Positions 43,186 through 53,960 of a stretch of DNA of 64,000 nt are shown one piece after another (the first letter of the stretch is position 1; the number at the start of each line of letters is the position of its first letter). The notes beneath the pieces are model-generated. The model was not told the origin of the DNA and searched no databases. It was given only the letters and a program-made list of their open reading frames with translations. This stretch comes from Herbidospora cretacea. GTDB lineage: Bacteria; Actinomycetota; Actinomycetes; Streptosporangiales; Streptosporangiaceae. The stretch is taken from positions 1-64,000 of the forward strand of contig NZ_BBXG01000015.1 in assembly GCF_001570605.1 (NCBI RefSeq), given 5' to 3'. Both the position numbers and the translations under genes were made by a program.

Positions 43186-43517
43186 TGGACACCGCGCCTT
43201 TTCTGATCGAGCTCGAGAGCCCGGACCCAGGGGTCACCCGGCTGACCCTCTCCGGCGACTTCGACTACACGACGTCGGGTGACCTGGCGGCCCTGACGCC
43301 CACATTCATGAACAGCGGCCTGCGGGTCCTGGAGATCGACCTGTCGGGGGTCACCTTCATCGACTCGTCCGGCCTGGCGACCTTGATCCACCTCTATCAC
43401 GCGGCCGAGGAACACCCCGCCGAGATGCGATTCGTGGGGATGACTCCCTATATCGCCCATCTCTTCGAGGTAACCGCTCTCGACCTGGTCTTCAATCTGC
43501 CGACATCGGCTACGTAG
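43185..43517 (+). CDS. STAS-domain anti-sigma-factor antagonist
   Basis: 110 residues, SpoIIAA/RsbV type. The phosphorylation loop is TFIDSSGLA with candidate acceptor S62. Unphosphorylated it should sequester the RsbW-like kinase and free the sigma factor. The start overlaps the B12-gene stop by one base. The TAG stop is the first half of a TAGCAT box preceding the next gene. Confidence 0.92.
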   Translation: MDTAPFLIELESPDPGVTRLTLSGDFDYTTSGDLAALTPTFMNSGLRVLEIDLSGVTFIDSSGLATLIHLYHAAEEHPAEMRFVGMTPYIAHLFEVTALDLVFNLPTSAT

Positions 43518-43520
43518 CAT
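43515..43520 (+). promoter_or_regulatory. -10 box (TAGCAT) overlapping the STAS stop codon
   Basis: TAGCAT starts with the STAS stop codon and ends six bases before the ATG at 43527; no Shine-Dalgarno is present, suggesting a separate leaderless transcript for the GNAT gene. Confidence 0.45.
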
Positions 43521-43526
43521 CGCTGG

Positions 43527-44051
43527 ATGGATCTGGAAATACGGCCGGCGGGGCTGACCATGGCGGCCGACCTGGCCGCCGTCTACCAGGAGAACCGCGA
43601 CTTCCTGCGGCCCTACGAACCGGTCCGCACCGACGACTTCTTCACCGTCGGCGGCCAGCGCGACAACATCCGCATGATGGTGACGGCCATGCGCGCCGGC
43701 GACCGCTGGCCCGCCCTGATCTACCTGGGCGACCGCCCGTGCGGCTTCATCACGCTCAACACCATCCTCCGAGGCGCCCTCCAGTCGGCCCGGGTCGGTT
43801 ACTGGGTGGCGGAGAAGGAGGGCGGGCGCGGGGTCGCGACGGCGGCGCTGGGGGTCGTCCTGGACATCGCGTTCTGCGAGCTGGAGTTACACCGGGTCGA
43901 GGCGTCGGTGCGGGTCGACAATCCCCGGTCGAAACGGGTCCTGGAGAAGAACGGCTTCACCACGATCGGCGTCGCCCGCCGGCACGTCTTCCTCGACGGG
44001 GCCTGGCGGGACGAATATCTGATGGAGCGCCACGCGCCCCCCATGAGGTGA
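43527..44051 (+). CDS. RimJ/RimL-type GNAT acetyltransferase
   Basis: 174 residues. Acetyl-CoA loop [12 protein letters not shown] at about 100-112 and the [15 protein letters not shown] block typical of ribosomal-protein-alanine acetyltransferases, ending [18 protein letters not shown]. It acetylates an N-terminus or small amine; substrate unknown. It follows the partner-switch operon but has its own probable promoter. Confidence 0.9.
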   Translation: MDLEIRPAGLTMAADLAAVYQENRDFLRPYEPVRTDDFFTVGGQRDNIRMMVTAMRAGDRWPALIYLGDRPCGFITLNTILRGALQSARVGYWVAEKEGGRGVATAALGVVLDIAFCELELHRVEASVRVDNPRSKRVLEKNGFTTIGVARRHVFLDGAWRDEYLMERHAPPMR

Positions 44052-44090
44052 CCGCCCCGCGGCCGATCTTCCCCAGTCGGACGGCTCACC

Positions 44091-44096
44091 TAGGCT
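44091..44096 (+). promoter_or_regulatory. -10 box (TAGGCT) for the leaderless DUF255 gene
   Basis: TAGGCT ends seven bases before the ATG at 44104, with no ribosome-binding site between. Confidence 0.5.
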
Positions 44097-44103
44097 GGGC
44101 CGT

Positions 44104-46056
44104 ATGAACCGGCTGGCCGGGGCCACGAGTCCCTACCTGTTGCAGCACGCCGACAATCCCGTCGACTGGTTCGAGTGGGGTGAGGAGGCCTTCGCCGAGG
44201 CGCGGCGGCGGGACGTGCCCCTGCTGATCTCCGTCGGCTACTCCGCCTGCCACTGGTGTCACGTCATGGCCCACGAGTCCTTCGAGGACAAGGGCACCGC
44301 CGCGATCATGAACGCCCGTTTCGTCAACATCAAGGTCGACCGCGAGGAGCGGCCCGACGTCGACGCCGTCTACATGGGCGCCACGCAGGCCATGACCGGG
44401 CAGGGCGGGTGGCCGATGACCGTCTTCGCCACGCCCGACGGCCATCCCTTCTACGCCGGCACCTACTTCCCCCGCCAGAACTTCCAGCGGCTGCTGATGG
44501 GCGTCCACGAGGCGTGGACCAACGACCGTGACGCCGTGCTCGACCAGGGCGGCAAGGTCGTGGAGGCCCTCAACGAGCGGGCCGCGCTGCCGTCGGGGCC
44601 GCTGCCGACCCGGGAGACCCTGGAGGCGGCGGTCAACAGCCTTCAGGAGACCTTCGACGAGGGGCGGGGCGGGTTCGGCGGCGCGCCGAAGTTCCCGCCG
44701 TCGATGGTGCTGGAGTTCCTGCTGCGCGTACGCACCCCGCAGGCCCTCACCATGGCCGACCGGACCCTGGAGGCGATGGCCAGGGGCGGCCTCTACGACC
44801 AGCTGGCCGGCGGGTTCGCCCGCTACAGCGTCGACGACGCCTGGATCGTGCCCCACTTCGAGAAGATGCTCTACGACAACGCCCTGCTGCTGCGCGTCTA
44901 CGCCCACTGGTGGCGCGACACCGGCTCGCCGCTGGCCAGGCGCGTGGCTCTGGAGACGGCCGGGTGGATGATCGCCGAGCTCCGCACGCCCGAGGGCGGC
45001 TTCGCCTCGGCGCTCGACGCCGACAGCGAGGGCGAGGAGGGCCGCTTCTACGTCTGGACGCCCGACCAGCTCCAGGAGGTCCTCGGCCAGGCCGACGCCG
45101 CGTGGGCGGCGGAGCTGTTCGAGGTCACCGGCACGTTCGAACACGGCACCTCGGTGCTGCAGCTCCTCGACGACCCCGACGACCAGGAGCGCCACGCCTC
45201 GGTCCGGGCCCGCCTGCGGACCGCGCGGGAGCTGCGGGTCAGGCCCGGCCGCGACGACAAGGTGGTCGCGGCGTGGAACGGGCTGGCGATCGCCGCCCTG
45301 GCCGAGACGGGCGCGCTGCTCGACCGGCCGGAGCTGGTCGAGGCGGCGACGAAGGCCGCGGAGCTCCTCGACGCCGTCCACATCAGGGACGGACGCCTCC
45401 TGCGCACCTCCCGCGACGGCCGCGCGGGGGCCAACGCCGGGGTGCTCGAAGACTACGCCGACGTCGCCGAGGGGTTCCTGACCCTCTACGGCATCACCGG
45501 CGACCAGCGCTGGTACGACCGGGCGGGAGCCCTCCTCGACACCCTGCTCGACCGGTTCCCCGACGGCGAGGGCGGCTTCTTCGACACCGCCGACGACGGC
45601 GAACGCCTCTTCCAGCGCCCGCAGGACCCGACCGACAACGCAACCCCGTCAGGCCAGTTCGCGGCGGCCGGGGCCCTGCTGTCCTACGCCGCCCTCTCGG
45701 GCTCGGCGAGACACCGCGAGGCGGCCGAAGGGGCGCTGGGGCCGGTCTCCACGCTGGCCGACCGCTACGCCCGCTTCGCCGGCTGGGGGCTGGCCGTCGC
45801 CACGGCGGCTCTCGCGGGACCCGTCGAGGTCGCCATCACGGGCGCGCCCTCCGACGACCGGACCAGGGCGCTCCACCGCGCCGCCCTGCTGTCGGGCGCG
45901 CCGGGCATGGTCATCGCGCTGGGCGAGGGGGACGTCCCGCTCATGACGGGCCGCACGCTCGTCGACGGCGAACCGGCGGCGTACGTCTGCCGTGGCTTCG
46001 CCTGCCGGCTGCCGGTCACCACCCCGGCCGACCTGCGGGCCCAGCTGGCCGGTTAG
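44104..46056 (+). CDS. DUF255 thioredoxin-fold / (alpha/alpha)6-barrel protein (YyaL family)
   Basis: 650 residues. The N-terminal thioredoxin-like DUF255 domain (1-165) has the CxxC-type motif ACHWCH (C49, C52) and [26 protein letters not shown] six-hairpin glycosidase-like toroid follows (about 180-600), related to N-acylglucosamine epimerases. The C-terminal part contains [14 protein letters not shown]. The family is widespread and of unclear function, possibly a redox or sugar enzyme; the mycobacterial equivalent is Rv1084. The stop overlaps the convergent PBP gene by four bases. Confidence 0.93.
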   Translation: MNRLAGATSPYLLQHADNPVDWFEWGEEAFAEARRRDVPLLISVGYSACHWCHVMAHESFEDKGTAAIMNARFVNIKVDREERPDVDAVYMGATQAMTGQGGWPMTVFATPDGHPFYAGTYFPRQNFQRLLMGVHEAWTNDRDAVLDQGGKVVEALNERAALPSGPLPTRETLEAAVNSLQETFDEGRGGFGGAPKFPPSMVLEFLLRVRTPQALTMADRTLEAMARGGLYDQLAGGFARYSVDDAWIVPHFEKMLYDNALLLRVYAHWWRDTGSPLARRVALETAGWMIAELRTPEGGFASALDADSEGEEGRFYVWTPDQLQEVLGQADAAWAAELFEVTGTFEHGTSVLQLLDDPDDQERHASVRARLRTARELRVRPGRDDKVVAAWNGLAIAALAETGALLDRPELVEAATKAAELLDAVHIRDGRLLRTSRDGRAGANAGVLEDYADVAEGFLTLYGITGDQRWYDRAGALLDTLLDRFPDGEGGFFDTADDGERLFQRPQDPTDNATPSGQFAAAGALLSYAALSGSARHREAAEGALGPVSTLADRYARFAGWGLAVATAALAGPVEVAITGAPSDDRTRALHRAALLSGAPGMVIALGEGDVPLMTGRTLVDGEPAAYVCRGFACRLPVTTPADLRAQLAG

Positions 46057-48203
46057 CGCGTGCCGACCGGCACGTCGGGCGGGCCGCCGTCGGTCGGCAG
46101 GTCGGGCGGCTGCTGGTCGGGCTGGTCGTCGCCCGGCGGCTCGTCGCCGGGGCCGCCGCCCTCGGACGGCGGCGGGGTCGCCTCAGGACCGCCGCCGCCG
46201 TCGTCGCTGGGCGGCGGCGAGTTCCCGTCGTCGCCCGGCGAGGTCGGGCTCGGGTCGGGGCTGGGGTCGCCGGACTCGTAGGAGCGCTCGTCGTCGTCGG
46301 TCGGGCGGTAGTAGTCGTTGTCCCAGCGGTAGTAGGTCACCGGGTCGGGGAACTCCTTGACCGGCTTGCCCTCCATGGCGGCCGTCATGAACGCCTTCCA
46401 GATCTGCGCCGGGAGGGTTCCGCCGTAGAGCTCGCCGTAGCCGGGGATCGTCACCGGCAGGTTGTCGTCGCGGAACATGTCGACCGCGACCGAGAGCTGC
46501 GGCACGTAGCCGTTGAACCAGACGGCGGCCGAGGCGTCGGTCGTGCCGGTCTTGCCGGCGACCGGGCGGTCGTAGAGGCGGGCGCCGGTGCCGGTGCCGG
46601 CGGTGACGACCTGCTCCATGGCGAAGGTGGCGTCGGCGGCGGTGTCCTCGGTGAACACGCGGCGGCCGGTGGTGTCGGTCTTGCGGGTCTTGCCGGACGC
46701 GTCGGTGACCGACCTGATCACGTGGGGGTCGTGGTGGACGCCACCGGACGCGAACGTGGCGTAGGCCCCGGCCTGCTGGACGGCGCTCACCGACGCCACC
46801 CCCAGCGGGAAGGTGGCCGCCTTGCGGTGCTGGGCGAGCTGGGCGGCGGGGATCCCGGCGGCTTCGGCGGCGGCGGCGATCTTGTCGAGGCCGATCTGCT
46901 GGCCGAGGTCGACGAAGGCGGTGTTGACCGAATATTGGGTGGCCTGCACCAGGTTGACCGACCCGTAGGAGGAACCGCCGGAGTTGGGGATGCTGGCCCC
47001 GTTCACGTACATCGGCGAGTTGCCGTAGTAGCGGTCGGTCAGCGGTTTGCCGTCCTGGAGCGCGGCGGCCAGGGCGTAGGCCTTGAACGTCGACCCGGCC
47101 TGGACCTTGGCGTCGAAGGCGCTGTTCCACTCGCTCTGGGCGTAGTCGCGGCCGCCGTAGAAGGCGACCACCTCGCCGTTGTCGGGGTCGACGGCGGCCA
47201 GGCCGGCGCGGACCTTCTTCGGCGTGCCCTCGGGCAGCACGTCGGAGACGGCGGCCGAGGCGGCGGCCATCAGCTTCTTGTCGAAGGTCGTGGTGACCTT
47301 GAGGCCGTCTTGGAAGATGTTCTCGTCGGTATAGCCCATGCGGTTGAGCTCGTTGACCACCTGGGCGAGCATGTAGCCGTTCTGGCCCGACAGCGACAGC
47401 GGCTTCTTCTGCTTCTTCAGCTCGGGGAAGGTCATCTGGGCGGCCTCCCCGGCGGTGACCGCGTCGATCTTGACCATGCCGTCGACGACCGACTTCCAGC
47501 GGGCCTGGGCGGCGGTCAGCATCGCGCCGGTCGGGTTGGCGAAGTTGGACGGCTGCTGGATCACCGCCGCCAGGTAGGCGCCCTGGGCGGGGGTCAGCTT
47601 GCCGACGTCCACCCGGAAATAGGCCTGGGCGGCGGCCTGGATGCCGTGGGCGCCCCGGCCGAAGTAGATGGTGTTCAGGTACTGCTCGAGGACCCAGTCC
47701 TTGGACTTGGAGCGATCCACCTTCAGGGAGATCATGATCTCCTTGAGCTTGCGGCCGATGGACCGTTCCTGGCTCAGGCCGCTGTAGTAGTTGCGGACGA
47801 GCTGCTGGGTGATCGTCGAGCCGCCCTGGATCTGGTTGCCCGTGAGGGTCGACCACATGGCCCTGGCCGTGCCGGACAGAGAGACGCCCTGGTCCTGGTA
47901 GAAGGTGCGGTTCTCGGCGGCGATGACGGCCTCTCTGACCGCCTTCGGCACCTCCGAGAGCGGGACGGCCTTGCGGTCGACGCCCCGGTTGGCCAGGACG
48001 GTCTTGCCGTCGCGGTAGTAGATCACCGAACCCTGCGCGGTGGCCGACTCCTGGGTCGTGTCGGGGATGGGGGTCAGCACCCAGATCACCGCGAATCCAC
48101 CGATCACGGCCATGGCGGCGACGCCGACGCCGATGAGGGCGATGCGCAGGAACCTCCGTCGCGGCCACAAACCCGCGAACTTCCTGCCGATCCCCACGCG
48201 CAC
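46053..48203 (-). CDS. bifunctional penicillin-binding protein (class A PBP)
   Basis: 716 residues. Cytoplasmic basic N-terminus, TM at about 20-44. The GT51 transglycosylase domain (about 75-240) has [24 protein letters not shown] and an RSIGRKLKE loop. The transpeptidase domain (about 330-620) has SxxK in [13 protein letters not shown] in QYSVNTAF and KTGTT. A Pro/Gly/Asp-rich tail of about 80 residues is presumably outside the membrane. It polymerises and cross-links peptidoglycan. Confidence 0.95.
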   Translation of the reverse strand: MRVGIGRKFAGLWPRRRFLRIALIGVGVAAMAVIGGFAVIWVLTPIPDTTQESATAQGSVIYYRDGKTVLANRGVDRKAVPLSEVPKAVREAVIAAENRTFYQDQGVSLSGTARAMWSTLTGNQIQGGSTITQQLVRNYYSGLSQERSIGRKLKEIMISLKVDRSKSKDWVLEQYLNTIYFGRGAHGIQAAAQAYFRVDVGKLTPAQGAYLAAVIQQPSNFANPTGAMLTAAQARWKSVVDGMVKIDAVTAGEAAQMTFPELKKQKKPLSLSGQNGYMLAQVVNELNRMGYTDENIFQDGLKVTTTFDKKLMAAASAAVSDVLPEGTPKKVRAGLAAVDPDNGEVVAFYGGRDYAQSEWNSAFDAKVQAGSTFKAYALAAALQDGKPLTDRYYGNSPMYVNGASIPNSGGSSYGSVNLVQATQYSVNTAFVDLGQQIGLDKIAAAAEAAGIPAAQLAQHRKAATFPLGVASVSAVQQAGAYATFASGGVHHDPHVIRSVTDASGKTRKTDTTGRRVFTEDTAADATFAMEQVVTAGTGTGARLYDRPVAGKTGTTDASAAVWFNGYVPQLSVAVDMFRDDNLPVTIPGYGELYGGTLPAQIWKAFMTAAMEGKPVKEFPDPVTYYRWDNDYYRPTDDDERSYESGDPSPDPSPTSPGDDGNSPPPSDDGGGGPEATPPPSEGGGPGDEPPGDDQPDQQPPDLPTDGGPPDVPVGTR

Positions 48204-48259
48204 CCCCCGGCCGACGATGAACCATCACCGTAAACGATACGTCGCGATGCTCCGCACAC

Positions 48260-48727
48260 TTAGCGTTGTGCCGCCCTGACCAGCGGAAGTGTGCGGTAAG
48301 GGACAGGTGTGTCCAGAGCGATCACCGATTCGGTGCGCATGACCCCGTGGAGATCGACGATCAGGTCGATGACCCGCTGGAGGTCGGCGTTGCTCCGGGC
48401 GACGATACGGCACAGCATGTCGCCGCTGCCGGTGATCGTGTGGACTTCCAGCACCTCGGGGATGCGGCCGAGCCGGTCGGCGAGCGGTTCGTGGCCGGAC
48501 ATCTGGCGGATCTGGAGGGTCACGAAGGCGGTGACGTCGTAGCCGAGGGCGGCCGGGTCGATCTCGGGGCCGAAGCCGATGATCACACCCCGCGCGACCA
48601 GCCGGTCGAGCCGCGCCTGGACGGTGCCCCGGGCGACGTTGAGCCGGCGGCTGCACTCGAGCACCCCGATTCTGGGCTCCTCGTTCAGCAGTGCCACAAG
48701 CCTGATGTCAAGCTGGTCAACGCTCAC
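48260..48727 (-). CDS. Lrp/AsnC-family regulator, probably of hpd
   Basis: 155 residues from GTG 48727 with GGAAGAG nearby. The N-terminal helix-turn-helix (about 5-60, DIRLVALLNEEPRIGVLECSRRLNVARGTVQARLDRLVARGVI) is followed by a RAM ligand domain (VLEVHTITGSGDMLCRIVARSNADLQRVIDLI). It is divergent from hpd, 96 bp away, the common arrangement in actinomycetes for tyrosine-catabolism control by an amino-acid-sensing Lrp protein. Longer readings into the hpd region are antisense artefacts. Confidence 0.92.
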   Translation of the reverse strand: MSVDQLDIRLVALLNEEPRIGVLECSRRLNVARGTVQARLDRLVARGVIIGFGPEIDPAALGYDVTAFVTLQIRQMSGHEPLADRLGRIPEVLEVHTITGSGDMLCRIVARSNADLQRVIDLIVDLHGVMRTESVIALDTPVPYRTLPLVRAAQR

Positions 48728-48758
48728 AACTTTTCTCTTCCCGGCCTGCCATCCGGTA

Positions 48759-48803
48759 GACACATTGTCCACTGTTTTCGGACACAGTTGCACAGGTTGG
48801 ACA
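48759..48803. promoter_or_regulatory. cluster of GACA/TGTC half-sites between the Lrp gene and hpd
   Basis: GACA (48759-48762), TGTCC (48766-48770), GGACA (48780-48784) and GGACA (48799-48803). TGTCC-N9-GGACA forms an inverted pair and GACA-N3-TGTC another. Multiple phased half-sites are what an octameric Lrp protein would use (inference). Confidence 0.5.
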
Positions 48804-48808
48804 CTTAA

Positions 48809-49918
<1,110 letters not shown>

Positions 49919-49971
49919 ATCTTTACTACGCGGCGGATTTGTCCTGGTCCGCAGCGGGTGATCACCCTGGC

Positions 49972-50529
49972 ATGGCTTCTCCGACACCGCCGCCGGGCGA
50001 TCTCCCGGGCCAGGACCCGTCCCAGCCCTGGACACCGCCGCCCGCGCCGGGCGGGCGTCCCCCGTACGGGACGCCCGGTCCCGGCGCCCCGCCACCGGTC
50101 GGCCAACCCCTCGCCGGCCGGTGGCGCCGTCTTCTCGCCGGCATCGTGGACGCCGTCGTCGTCGCCATCCTCTCCACGCCGTTCACGTACGACACCTGGG
50201 CGGAGGTGTACGACGAGCGCACCGGCGTGTGGCACACCGAGCAGGTCACCCACTGGTTCTGGGGCTTCCTGATCGGGTTCCTGTACTACTGGCTCTTCCA
50301 CGCCTACTGGAACGGCCAGACGCCCGGCAAGAAGATCCTCCACATGCGCGTGACCCGGGAGGACGGCACGCGCATCGGCACCGGCCAGGCGGCGGTCCGT
50401 TCGATCGTGTACGTCGTCCTCACGGCCACCTGCTGCCTGGGCTTCCTGGACCTCGTCTGGATTTTGTTCGACCGAAGAAAGCAGGCACTGCACGACAAAG
50501 CGGCATCAACCCTGGTCGTCGATGCCTGA
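49972..50529 (+). CDS. RDD-family membrane protein
   Basis: 185 residues from ATG 49972. A Pro/Gly-rich cytoplasmic N-terminus (1-47) precedes an RDD domain: LAGRWRRLLAGIVDAVVVAIL gives the first helix with the Arg-Asp pattern, then a second helix (GFLIGFLYYWLFHAYW), the family motif GQTPGKKILHMRV and a third helix ending DLVWILFDRRKQALHDKAAST. Transport or lipid-related function is unknown. No clear operon partner. Confidence 0.9.
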   Translation: MASPTPPPGDLPGQDPSQPWTPPPAPGGRPPYGTPGPGAPPPVGQPLAGRWRRLLAGIVDAVVVAILSTPFTYDTWAEVYDERTGVWHTEQVTHWFWGFLIGFLYYWLFHAYWNGQTPGKKILHMRVTREDGTRIGTGQAAVRSIVYVVLTATCCLGFLDLVWILFDRRKQALHDKAASTLVVDA

Positions 50530-50585
50530 GGGTGTCCGCAGCCTCGCATAAAGTGTCCCGGCAGGTCGTTCGGGGAGGGGCACCC

Positions 50586-51992
50586 ATGCTGCAGGGCCGG
50601 TTCACCAGCGCGCTATCGGGCGCGCTCATCGTCGTCACACTCACGAGTTGCTCACCGTCGGGGGCGTCCGACCGGGGTCCGGCGCGCTCCGGGACGGCCG
50701 GGGCGAGCGGGATCGGCGACGCCGACTTCCCCACCGACGGCAACGGCGGCTACGACGTCGGCCACTACACCCTGGCCCTCGGTTACGACCCCGCGTCGCG
50801 GCGGCTGGCCGGCACGACCACGATCGACGCCACCGCGACCGAGAACCTGTCGAGCTTCAACCTCGACCTCCGCGGCTTCACCGTCGACGCGGTGACGGTC
50901 GGCGGCCGGTCGGCGCCGTTCTCCCGGTCGGGCGACGAGATGACCGTCACCGCCGACCTGCGCAAGGGCGTCCCGTTCCAGGCCGTGGTGACCTACCAGG
51001 GCGAGCCCCAGCCGGTGCGCGACTCCTCCAACCTGGGCAGCTACGGCTTCATCCCGACCAAGGACGGGTCGTTCGTGACGGCGGAGCCCAACGGGGCCAA
51101 GACCTGGTTCCCGTCCAACGACCACCCGGCCGACAAGGCCACCTACGACTTCCGGCTGACCGTCCCCGACGGCGTGACCGCCATCGCCAACGGCGAACTG
51201 CAGGGCCGGCCGGCGTCGTCGGGCGGCAAGACCACCTTCGTGTGGCGCGAGACCCACCCCATGGCCAGCTACCTGGCCACCATGACCACCGGGAACTTCC
51301 TGGTGAAGACCGGCACCTCCGAGGCCGGCACGCCCGTCTACGCCGCCGTCGACCCCCGCTACCAGGGTCAGCTCACCCGGCTCTACGAGCTCTCCGGCCG
51401 GATCACCGACTACTGGTCGACGATCTTCGGGCCCTACCCCTTCAAGTCGACCGGCGGCGTCATCGACGACTACGCGTCGGGCTACGCGCTGGAGAACCAG
51501 ACCAAGCCGATCTACGGCGGCTTCGAGCCCGACGAGGGGATCATCTCCCACGAGCTGGCCCACCAGTGGTTCGGCGACAGCGTGAGCATCTCCCGCTGGA
51601 AGGACCTGTGGCTCAACGAGGGCTTCGCGACCTACGCCGAGTGGCTGTGGAGCGAACACCAGGGCCAGGGCACCGTCCAGCAGATCTTCGACCGCCACTA
51701 CCGCAACGCCGAAGACCCGATCTGGAACTACCCGCCGGGCGTCGCGCAGAAGAACGACCTGTTCAACAACTCGGTCTACACGCGGGGCGCGATGGCCCTC
51801 CACGCCCTGCGCACCCAGGTGGGCGACCAGACGTTCTTCACGATCATCCGCCGGTGGGCCGCCGACCACCAATACGGCAACGCCACCACCGAGCAGTTCA
51901 CCGCCCTGGCCGAGCAGCTCTCGGGGCAGAAGCTCGGCGAACTCTTCGGCCAGTGGCTGTTCGACAAGGGCCGCCCGACGACCCTCGGCTGA
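50586..51992 (+). CDS. secreted M1-family zinc aminopeptidase lipoprotein
   Basis: 468 residues from ATG 50586 with GGGGAGGGG upstream. Signal peptide with lipobox VTLTSC, so the product is likely anchored outside the membrane. M1 fold with zinc site H322-E323-L-A-H326 and E345 (HExxH-18-E) and an exopeptidase-like YALENQ in place of GAMEN. The protein is short, lacking the C-terminal helical domain of PepN. Peptide scavenging is inferred. TAAAGT at about 50550 may be its -10. Confidence 0.92.
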   Translation: MLQGRFTSALSGALIVVTLTSCSPSGASDRGPARSGTAGASGIGDADFPTDGNGGYDVGHYTLALGYDPASRRLAGTTTIDATATENLSSFNLDLRGFTVDAVTVGGRSAPFSRSGDEMTVTADLRKGVPFQAVVTYQGEPQPVRDSSNLGSYGFIPTKDGSFVTAEPNGAKTWFPSNDHPADKATYDFRLTVPDGVTAIANGELQGRPASSGGKTTFVWRETHPMASYLATMTTGNFLVKTGTSEAGTPVYAAVDPRYQGQLTRLYELSGRITDYWSTIFGPYPFKSTGGVIDDYASGYALENQTKPIYGGFEPDEGIISHELAHQWFGDSVSISRWKDLWLNEGFATYAEWLWSEHQGQGTVQQIFDRHYRNAEDPIWNYPPGVAQKNDLFNNSVYTRGAMALHALRTQVGDQTFFTIIRRWAADHQYGNATTEQFTALAEQLSGQKLGELFGQWLFDKGRPTTLG

Positions 51993-51999
51993 GGGGCGG

Positions 52000-53223
52000 T
52001 CAGGAGAAGATCAGCTTGTAGCCGTCCCGCCTGAGGGCGGCGAGCAGGTCGTGGCAGTGGTCGGGGCCGCGCGTCTCCAGCTGGAGCAGGACCTCGGCCT
52101 CGTCGAGGTGGAGGCGGGCGCCGACGCGTTCGTGGACGACGTCGAGGATGTTGGCCTTGAGCTCGGCCAGCCGCTGGAGCAGCGCCGCCAGGGCCCCCGG
52201 GCGGTCGGGCAGCCGGATGCGGAAGGCCAGGTAGCGGCCCGCGGCGGCCAGGCCGTGGCGGAGCACGCGGGCCAGCAGCAGCGGGTCGATGTTGCCGCCC
52301 GACAGGACCGCCACGACTGGGGGCTCGAAGGCGTGCGGCTTGTCGAGCAGGGCCGCCACCCCGGCGACGCCCGCCGGTTCGACGACCATCTTGCCGCGTT
52401 CGAGGCAGAGCAGCAGGGCCCGCGACAGCGACTCCTCCGAGACGGTCACCACCTGGTCGACCAGGTAGTGGATCATCTCGAACGGCAGGTCGCCGGGCCG
52501 GCCGACGGCGATCCCGTCGGCCATCGTGAACTGGGGCTCGACCATCACCGGGTGGCCCGCCGCGAGCGACTCGGGATAGGCGGCGGCGCGTTCGGCCTGG
52601 ACGCCGACCACACGTACACCCGGACGGAGGTGTTTGGCCGCCAGGGCCACCCCGGCGGCCAGGCCCCCGCCGCCGATGGCGAGCACGATGGTCCCCGTCT
52701 CGGGGAGCTGTTCGATGATCTCCAGCCCGATGGTGGCCTGACCGGCGATGACGTCGGGGTGGTCGAAGGGGTGGATGAAGACCGCGCCGGTCTCGTCGGC
52801 GTGCTGCCTGGCGGCGTGGAGGGCGTGGTCGACGGTGTGACCGGCGAAGATGACCTCGGCGCCGTAGCCCCGGGTGGCCTCGACCTTGGGCAGCGGCGCG
52901 CCCTCGGGCATGTAGACGGTCGACTTGGCGCCCAGCAGGCCCGAGCCGAAGGCGACGCCCTGGGCGTGGTTGCCCGCGCTGGCCGCGACGACGCCCCTGG
53001 CCCGCTCCTCCTCCGACAGCCGGGCGATGCGCACGTAGGCTCCGCGCACCTTGAACGACCCGGCCCGCTGGAGGTTCTCGGCCTTCAGGTAGACGGGCCC
53101 GCCGATCGTCTCGGACAGCACCCGCGAGTGGACCATCGGGGTGTGGGCGATCACACCTTTGAGGAGTTCGCGGGCGGCGAGCACGTCGTCGTACGTCACC
53201 ATCGGTGCAGCCATGCGCGCCAT
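52000..53223 (-). CDS. ilvA: threonine ammonia-lyase (biosynthetic/ACT-containing)
   Basis: Deaminates threonine to 2-oxobutanoate for isoleucine synthesis. 407 residues: PLP K58 in AGSFKVRGA, phosphate loop AIGGGGLAAG, and a C-terminal ACT-like regulatory domain (about 325-400, RLPDRPGALAALLQRLAELKANILDVVHER). The single ACT domain gives the medium-length form common in actinomycetes. Three in-frame ATGs cluster at the start; the first follows GGCAGG. Downstream of the LysE gene by seven bases on the same strand, so co-transcribed. Confidence 0.94.
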   Translation of the reverse strand: MARMAAPMVTYDDVLAARELLKGVIAHTPMVHSRVLSETIGGPVYLKAENLQRAGSFKVRGAYVRIARLSEEERARGVVAASAGNHAQGVAFGSGLLGAKSTVYMPEGAPLPKVEATRGYGAEVIFAGHTVDHALHAARQHADETGAVFIHPFDHPDVIAGQATIGLEIIEQLPETGTIVLAIGGGGLAAGVALAAKHLRPGVRVVGVQAERAAAYPESLAAGHPVMVEPQFTMADGIAVGRPGDLPFEMIHYLVDQVVTVSEESLSRALLLCLERGKMVVEPAGVAGVAALLDKPHAFEPPVVAVLSGGNIDPLLLARVLRHGLAAAGRYLAFRIRLPDRPGALAALLQRLAELKANILDVVHERVGARLHLDEAEVLLQLETRGPDHCHDLLAALRRDGYKLIFS

Positions 53224-53230
53224 CCTGCCA

Positions 53231-53878
53231 CTACGGCGTCGCGAGAACGGCTTCGGACCGGTCGGCGGCCAGACGCACCGCGAACGCCCCCAGCACGCTC
53301 CCGGTCACGTAGCGCTGGATCCGCACGGCGGTGGGCCGGGTCGAGAGGTAGGCGGCCAGTCCGCCCGCACCCAGGACGATCATGGCGTTGACGAGGATGC
53401 TGATGCTGATCTGCACGCTGCCCAGCATGAAGCTCTGCAGGATCACATGGCCGTGGGCGGGCTCGATGAACTGCGGAAGCAGCGACATGTAGAGGATCGC
53501 GACCTTCGGGTTGAGCAGGTTCGTGACCAGCCCCATGGAGAAGAGGCGGCCGTTGGAGTCCCTCGGCAGTTCCTTGGGCGAGAAGACGGCCTGGCCGCCG
53601 GGCTTGAGGGTCTTCCAGGCGAGCCAGAGCAGGTAGGCGGCCCCGGCGAGCTTGATCGCCGTGTACGCGGCCGGCACCAGCGCGAAGATCGCGGTCAGGC
53701 CCAGGCAGGTGGCGGTCAGATAGACGACGAACCCGACGAAGGTGCCCGTCAGCGAGACCAGCCCGGCCCTGCGGCCCTGCGAGATGGCCCGCGAGGCGAG
53801 ATAGATCATGTTCGGCCCGGGGGTCAGCACCATCCCGAGCGACAGCACCGCGATCCCGACCAGCGCACCCCACTCCAT
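53231..53878 (-). CDS. LysE/RhtB-family amino-acid exporter
   Basis: 215 residues from ATG 53878; an upstream in-frame start would add 20 residues over a palindrome. Six predicted helices, with the family signature GMVLTPGPNMIYLASRAISQGRRAG at about 15-40 and TNLLNPKVAILYMSLLPQF. The neighbouring threonine deaminase suggests threonine, homoserine or another amino acid as substrate (inference). Confidence 0.9.
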   Translation of the reverse strand: MEWGALVGIAVLSLGMVLTPGPNMIYLASRAISQGRRAGLVSLTGTFVGFVVYLTATCLGLTAIFALVPAAYTAIKLAGAAYLLWLAWKTLKPGGQAVFSPKELPRDSNGRLFSMGLVTNLLNPKVAILYMSLLPQFIEPAHGHVILQSFMLGSVQISISILVNAMIVLGAGGLAAYLSTRPTAVRIQRYVTGSVLGAFAVRLAADRSEAVLATP

Positions 53879-53901
53879 GACCCAGTCCAGCCTTCCGGTG
53901 C

Positions 53902-53917
53902 CCGGGAATATTTCCGG
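53902..53917. promoter_or_regulatory. near-perfect palindrome CCGGGAATATTTCCGG upstream of the LysE gene
   Basis: A 16-bp palindrome with one mismatched pair, 24 bases before the LysE ATG (minus strand). It shares ATTTCCGGAC(A/G)TGG with the repeat inside the kinase linker at 12430-12443. It may be an operator or a dispersed repeat. Confidence 0.45.
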
Positions 53918-53960
53918 ACATGGTGTGTGAAAAGCCACAGGTACACAGGTCAGGCCGAGC

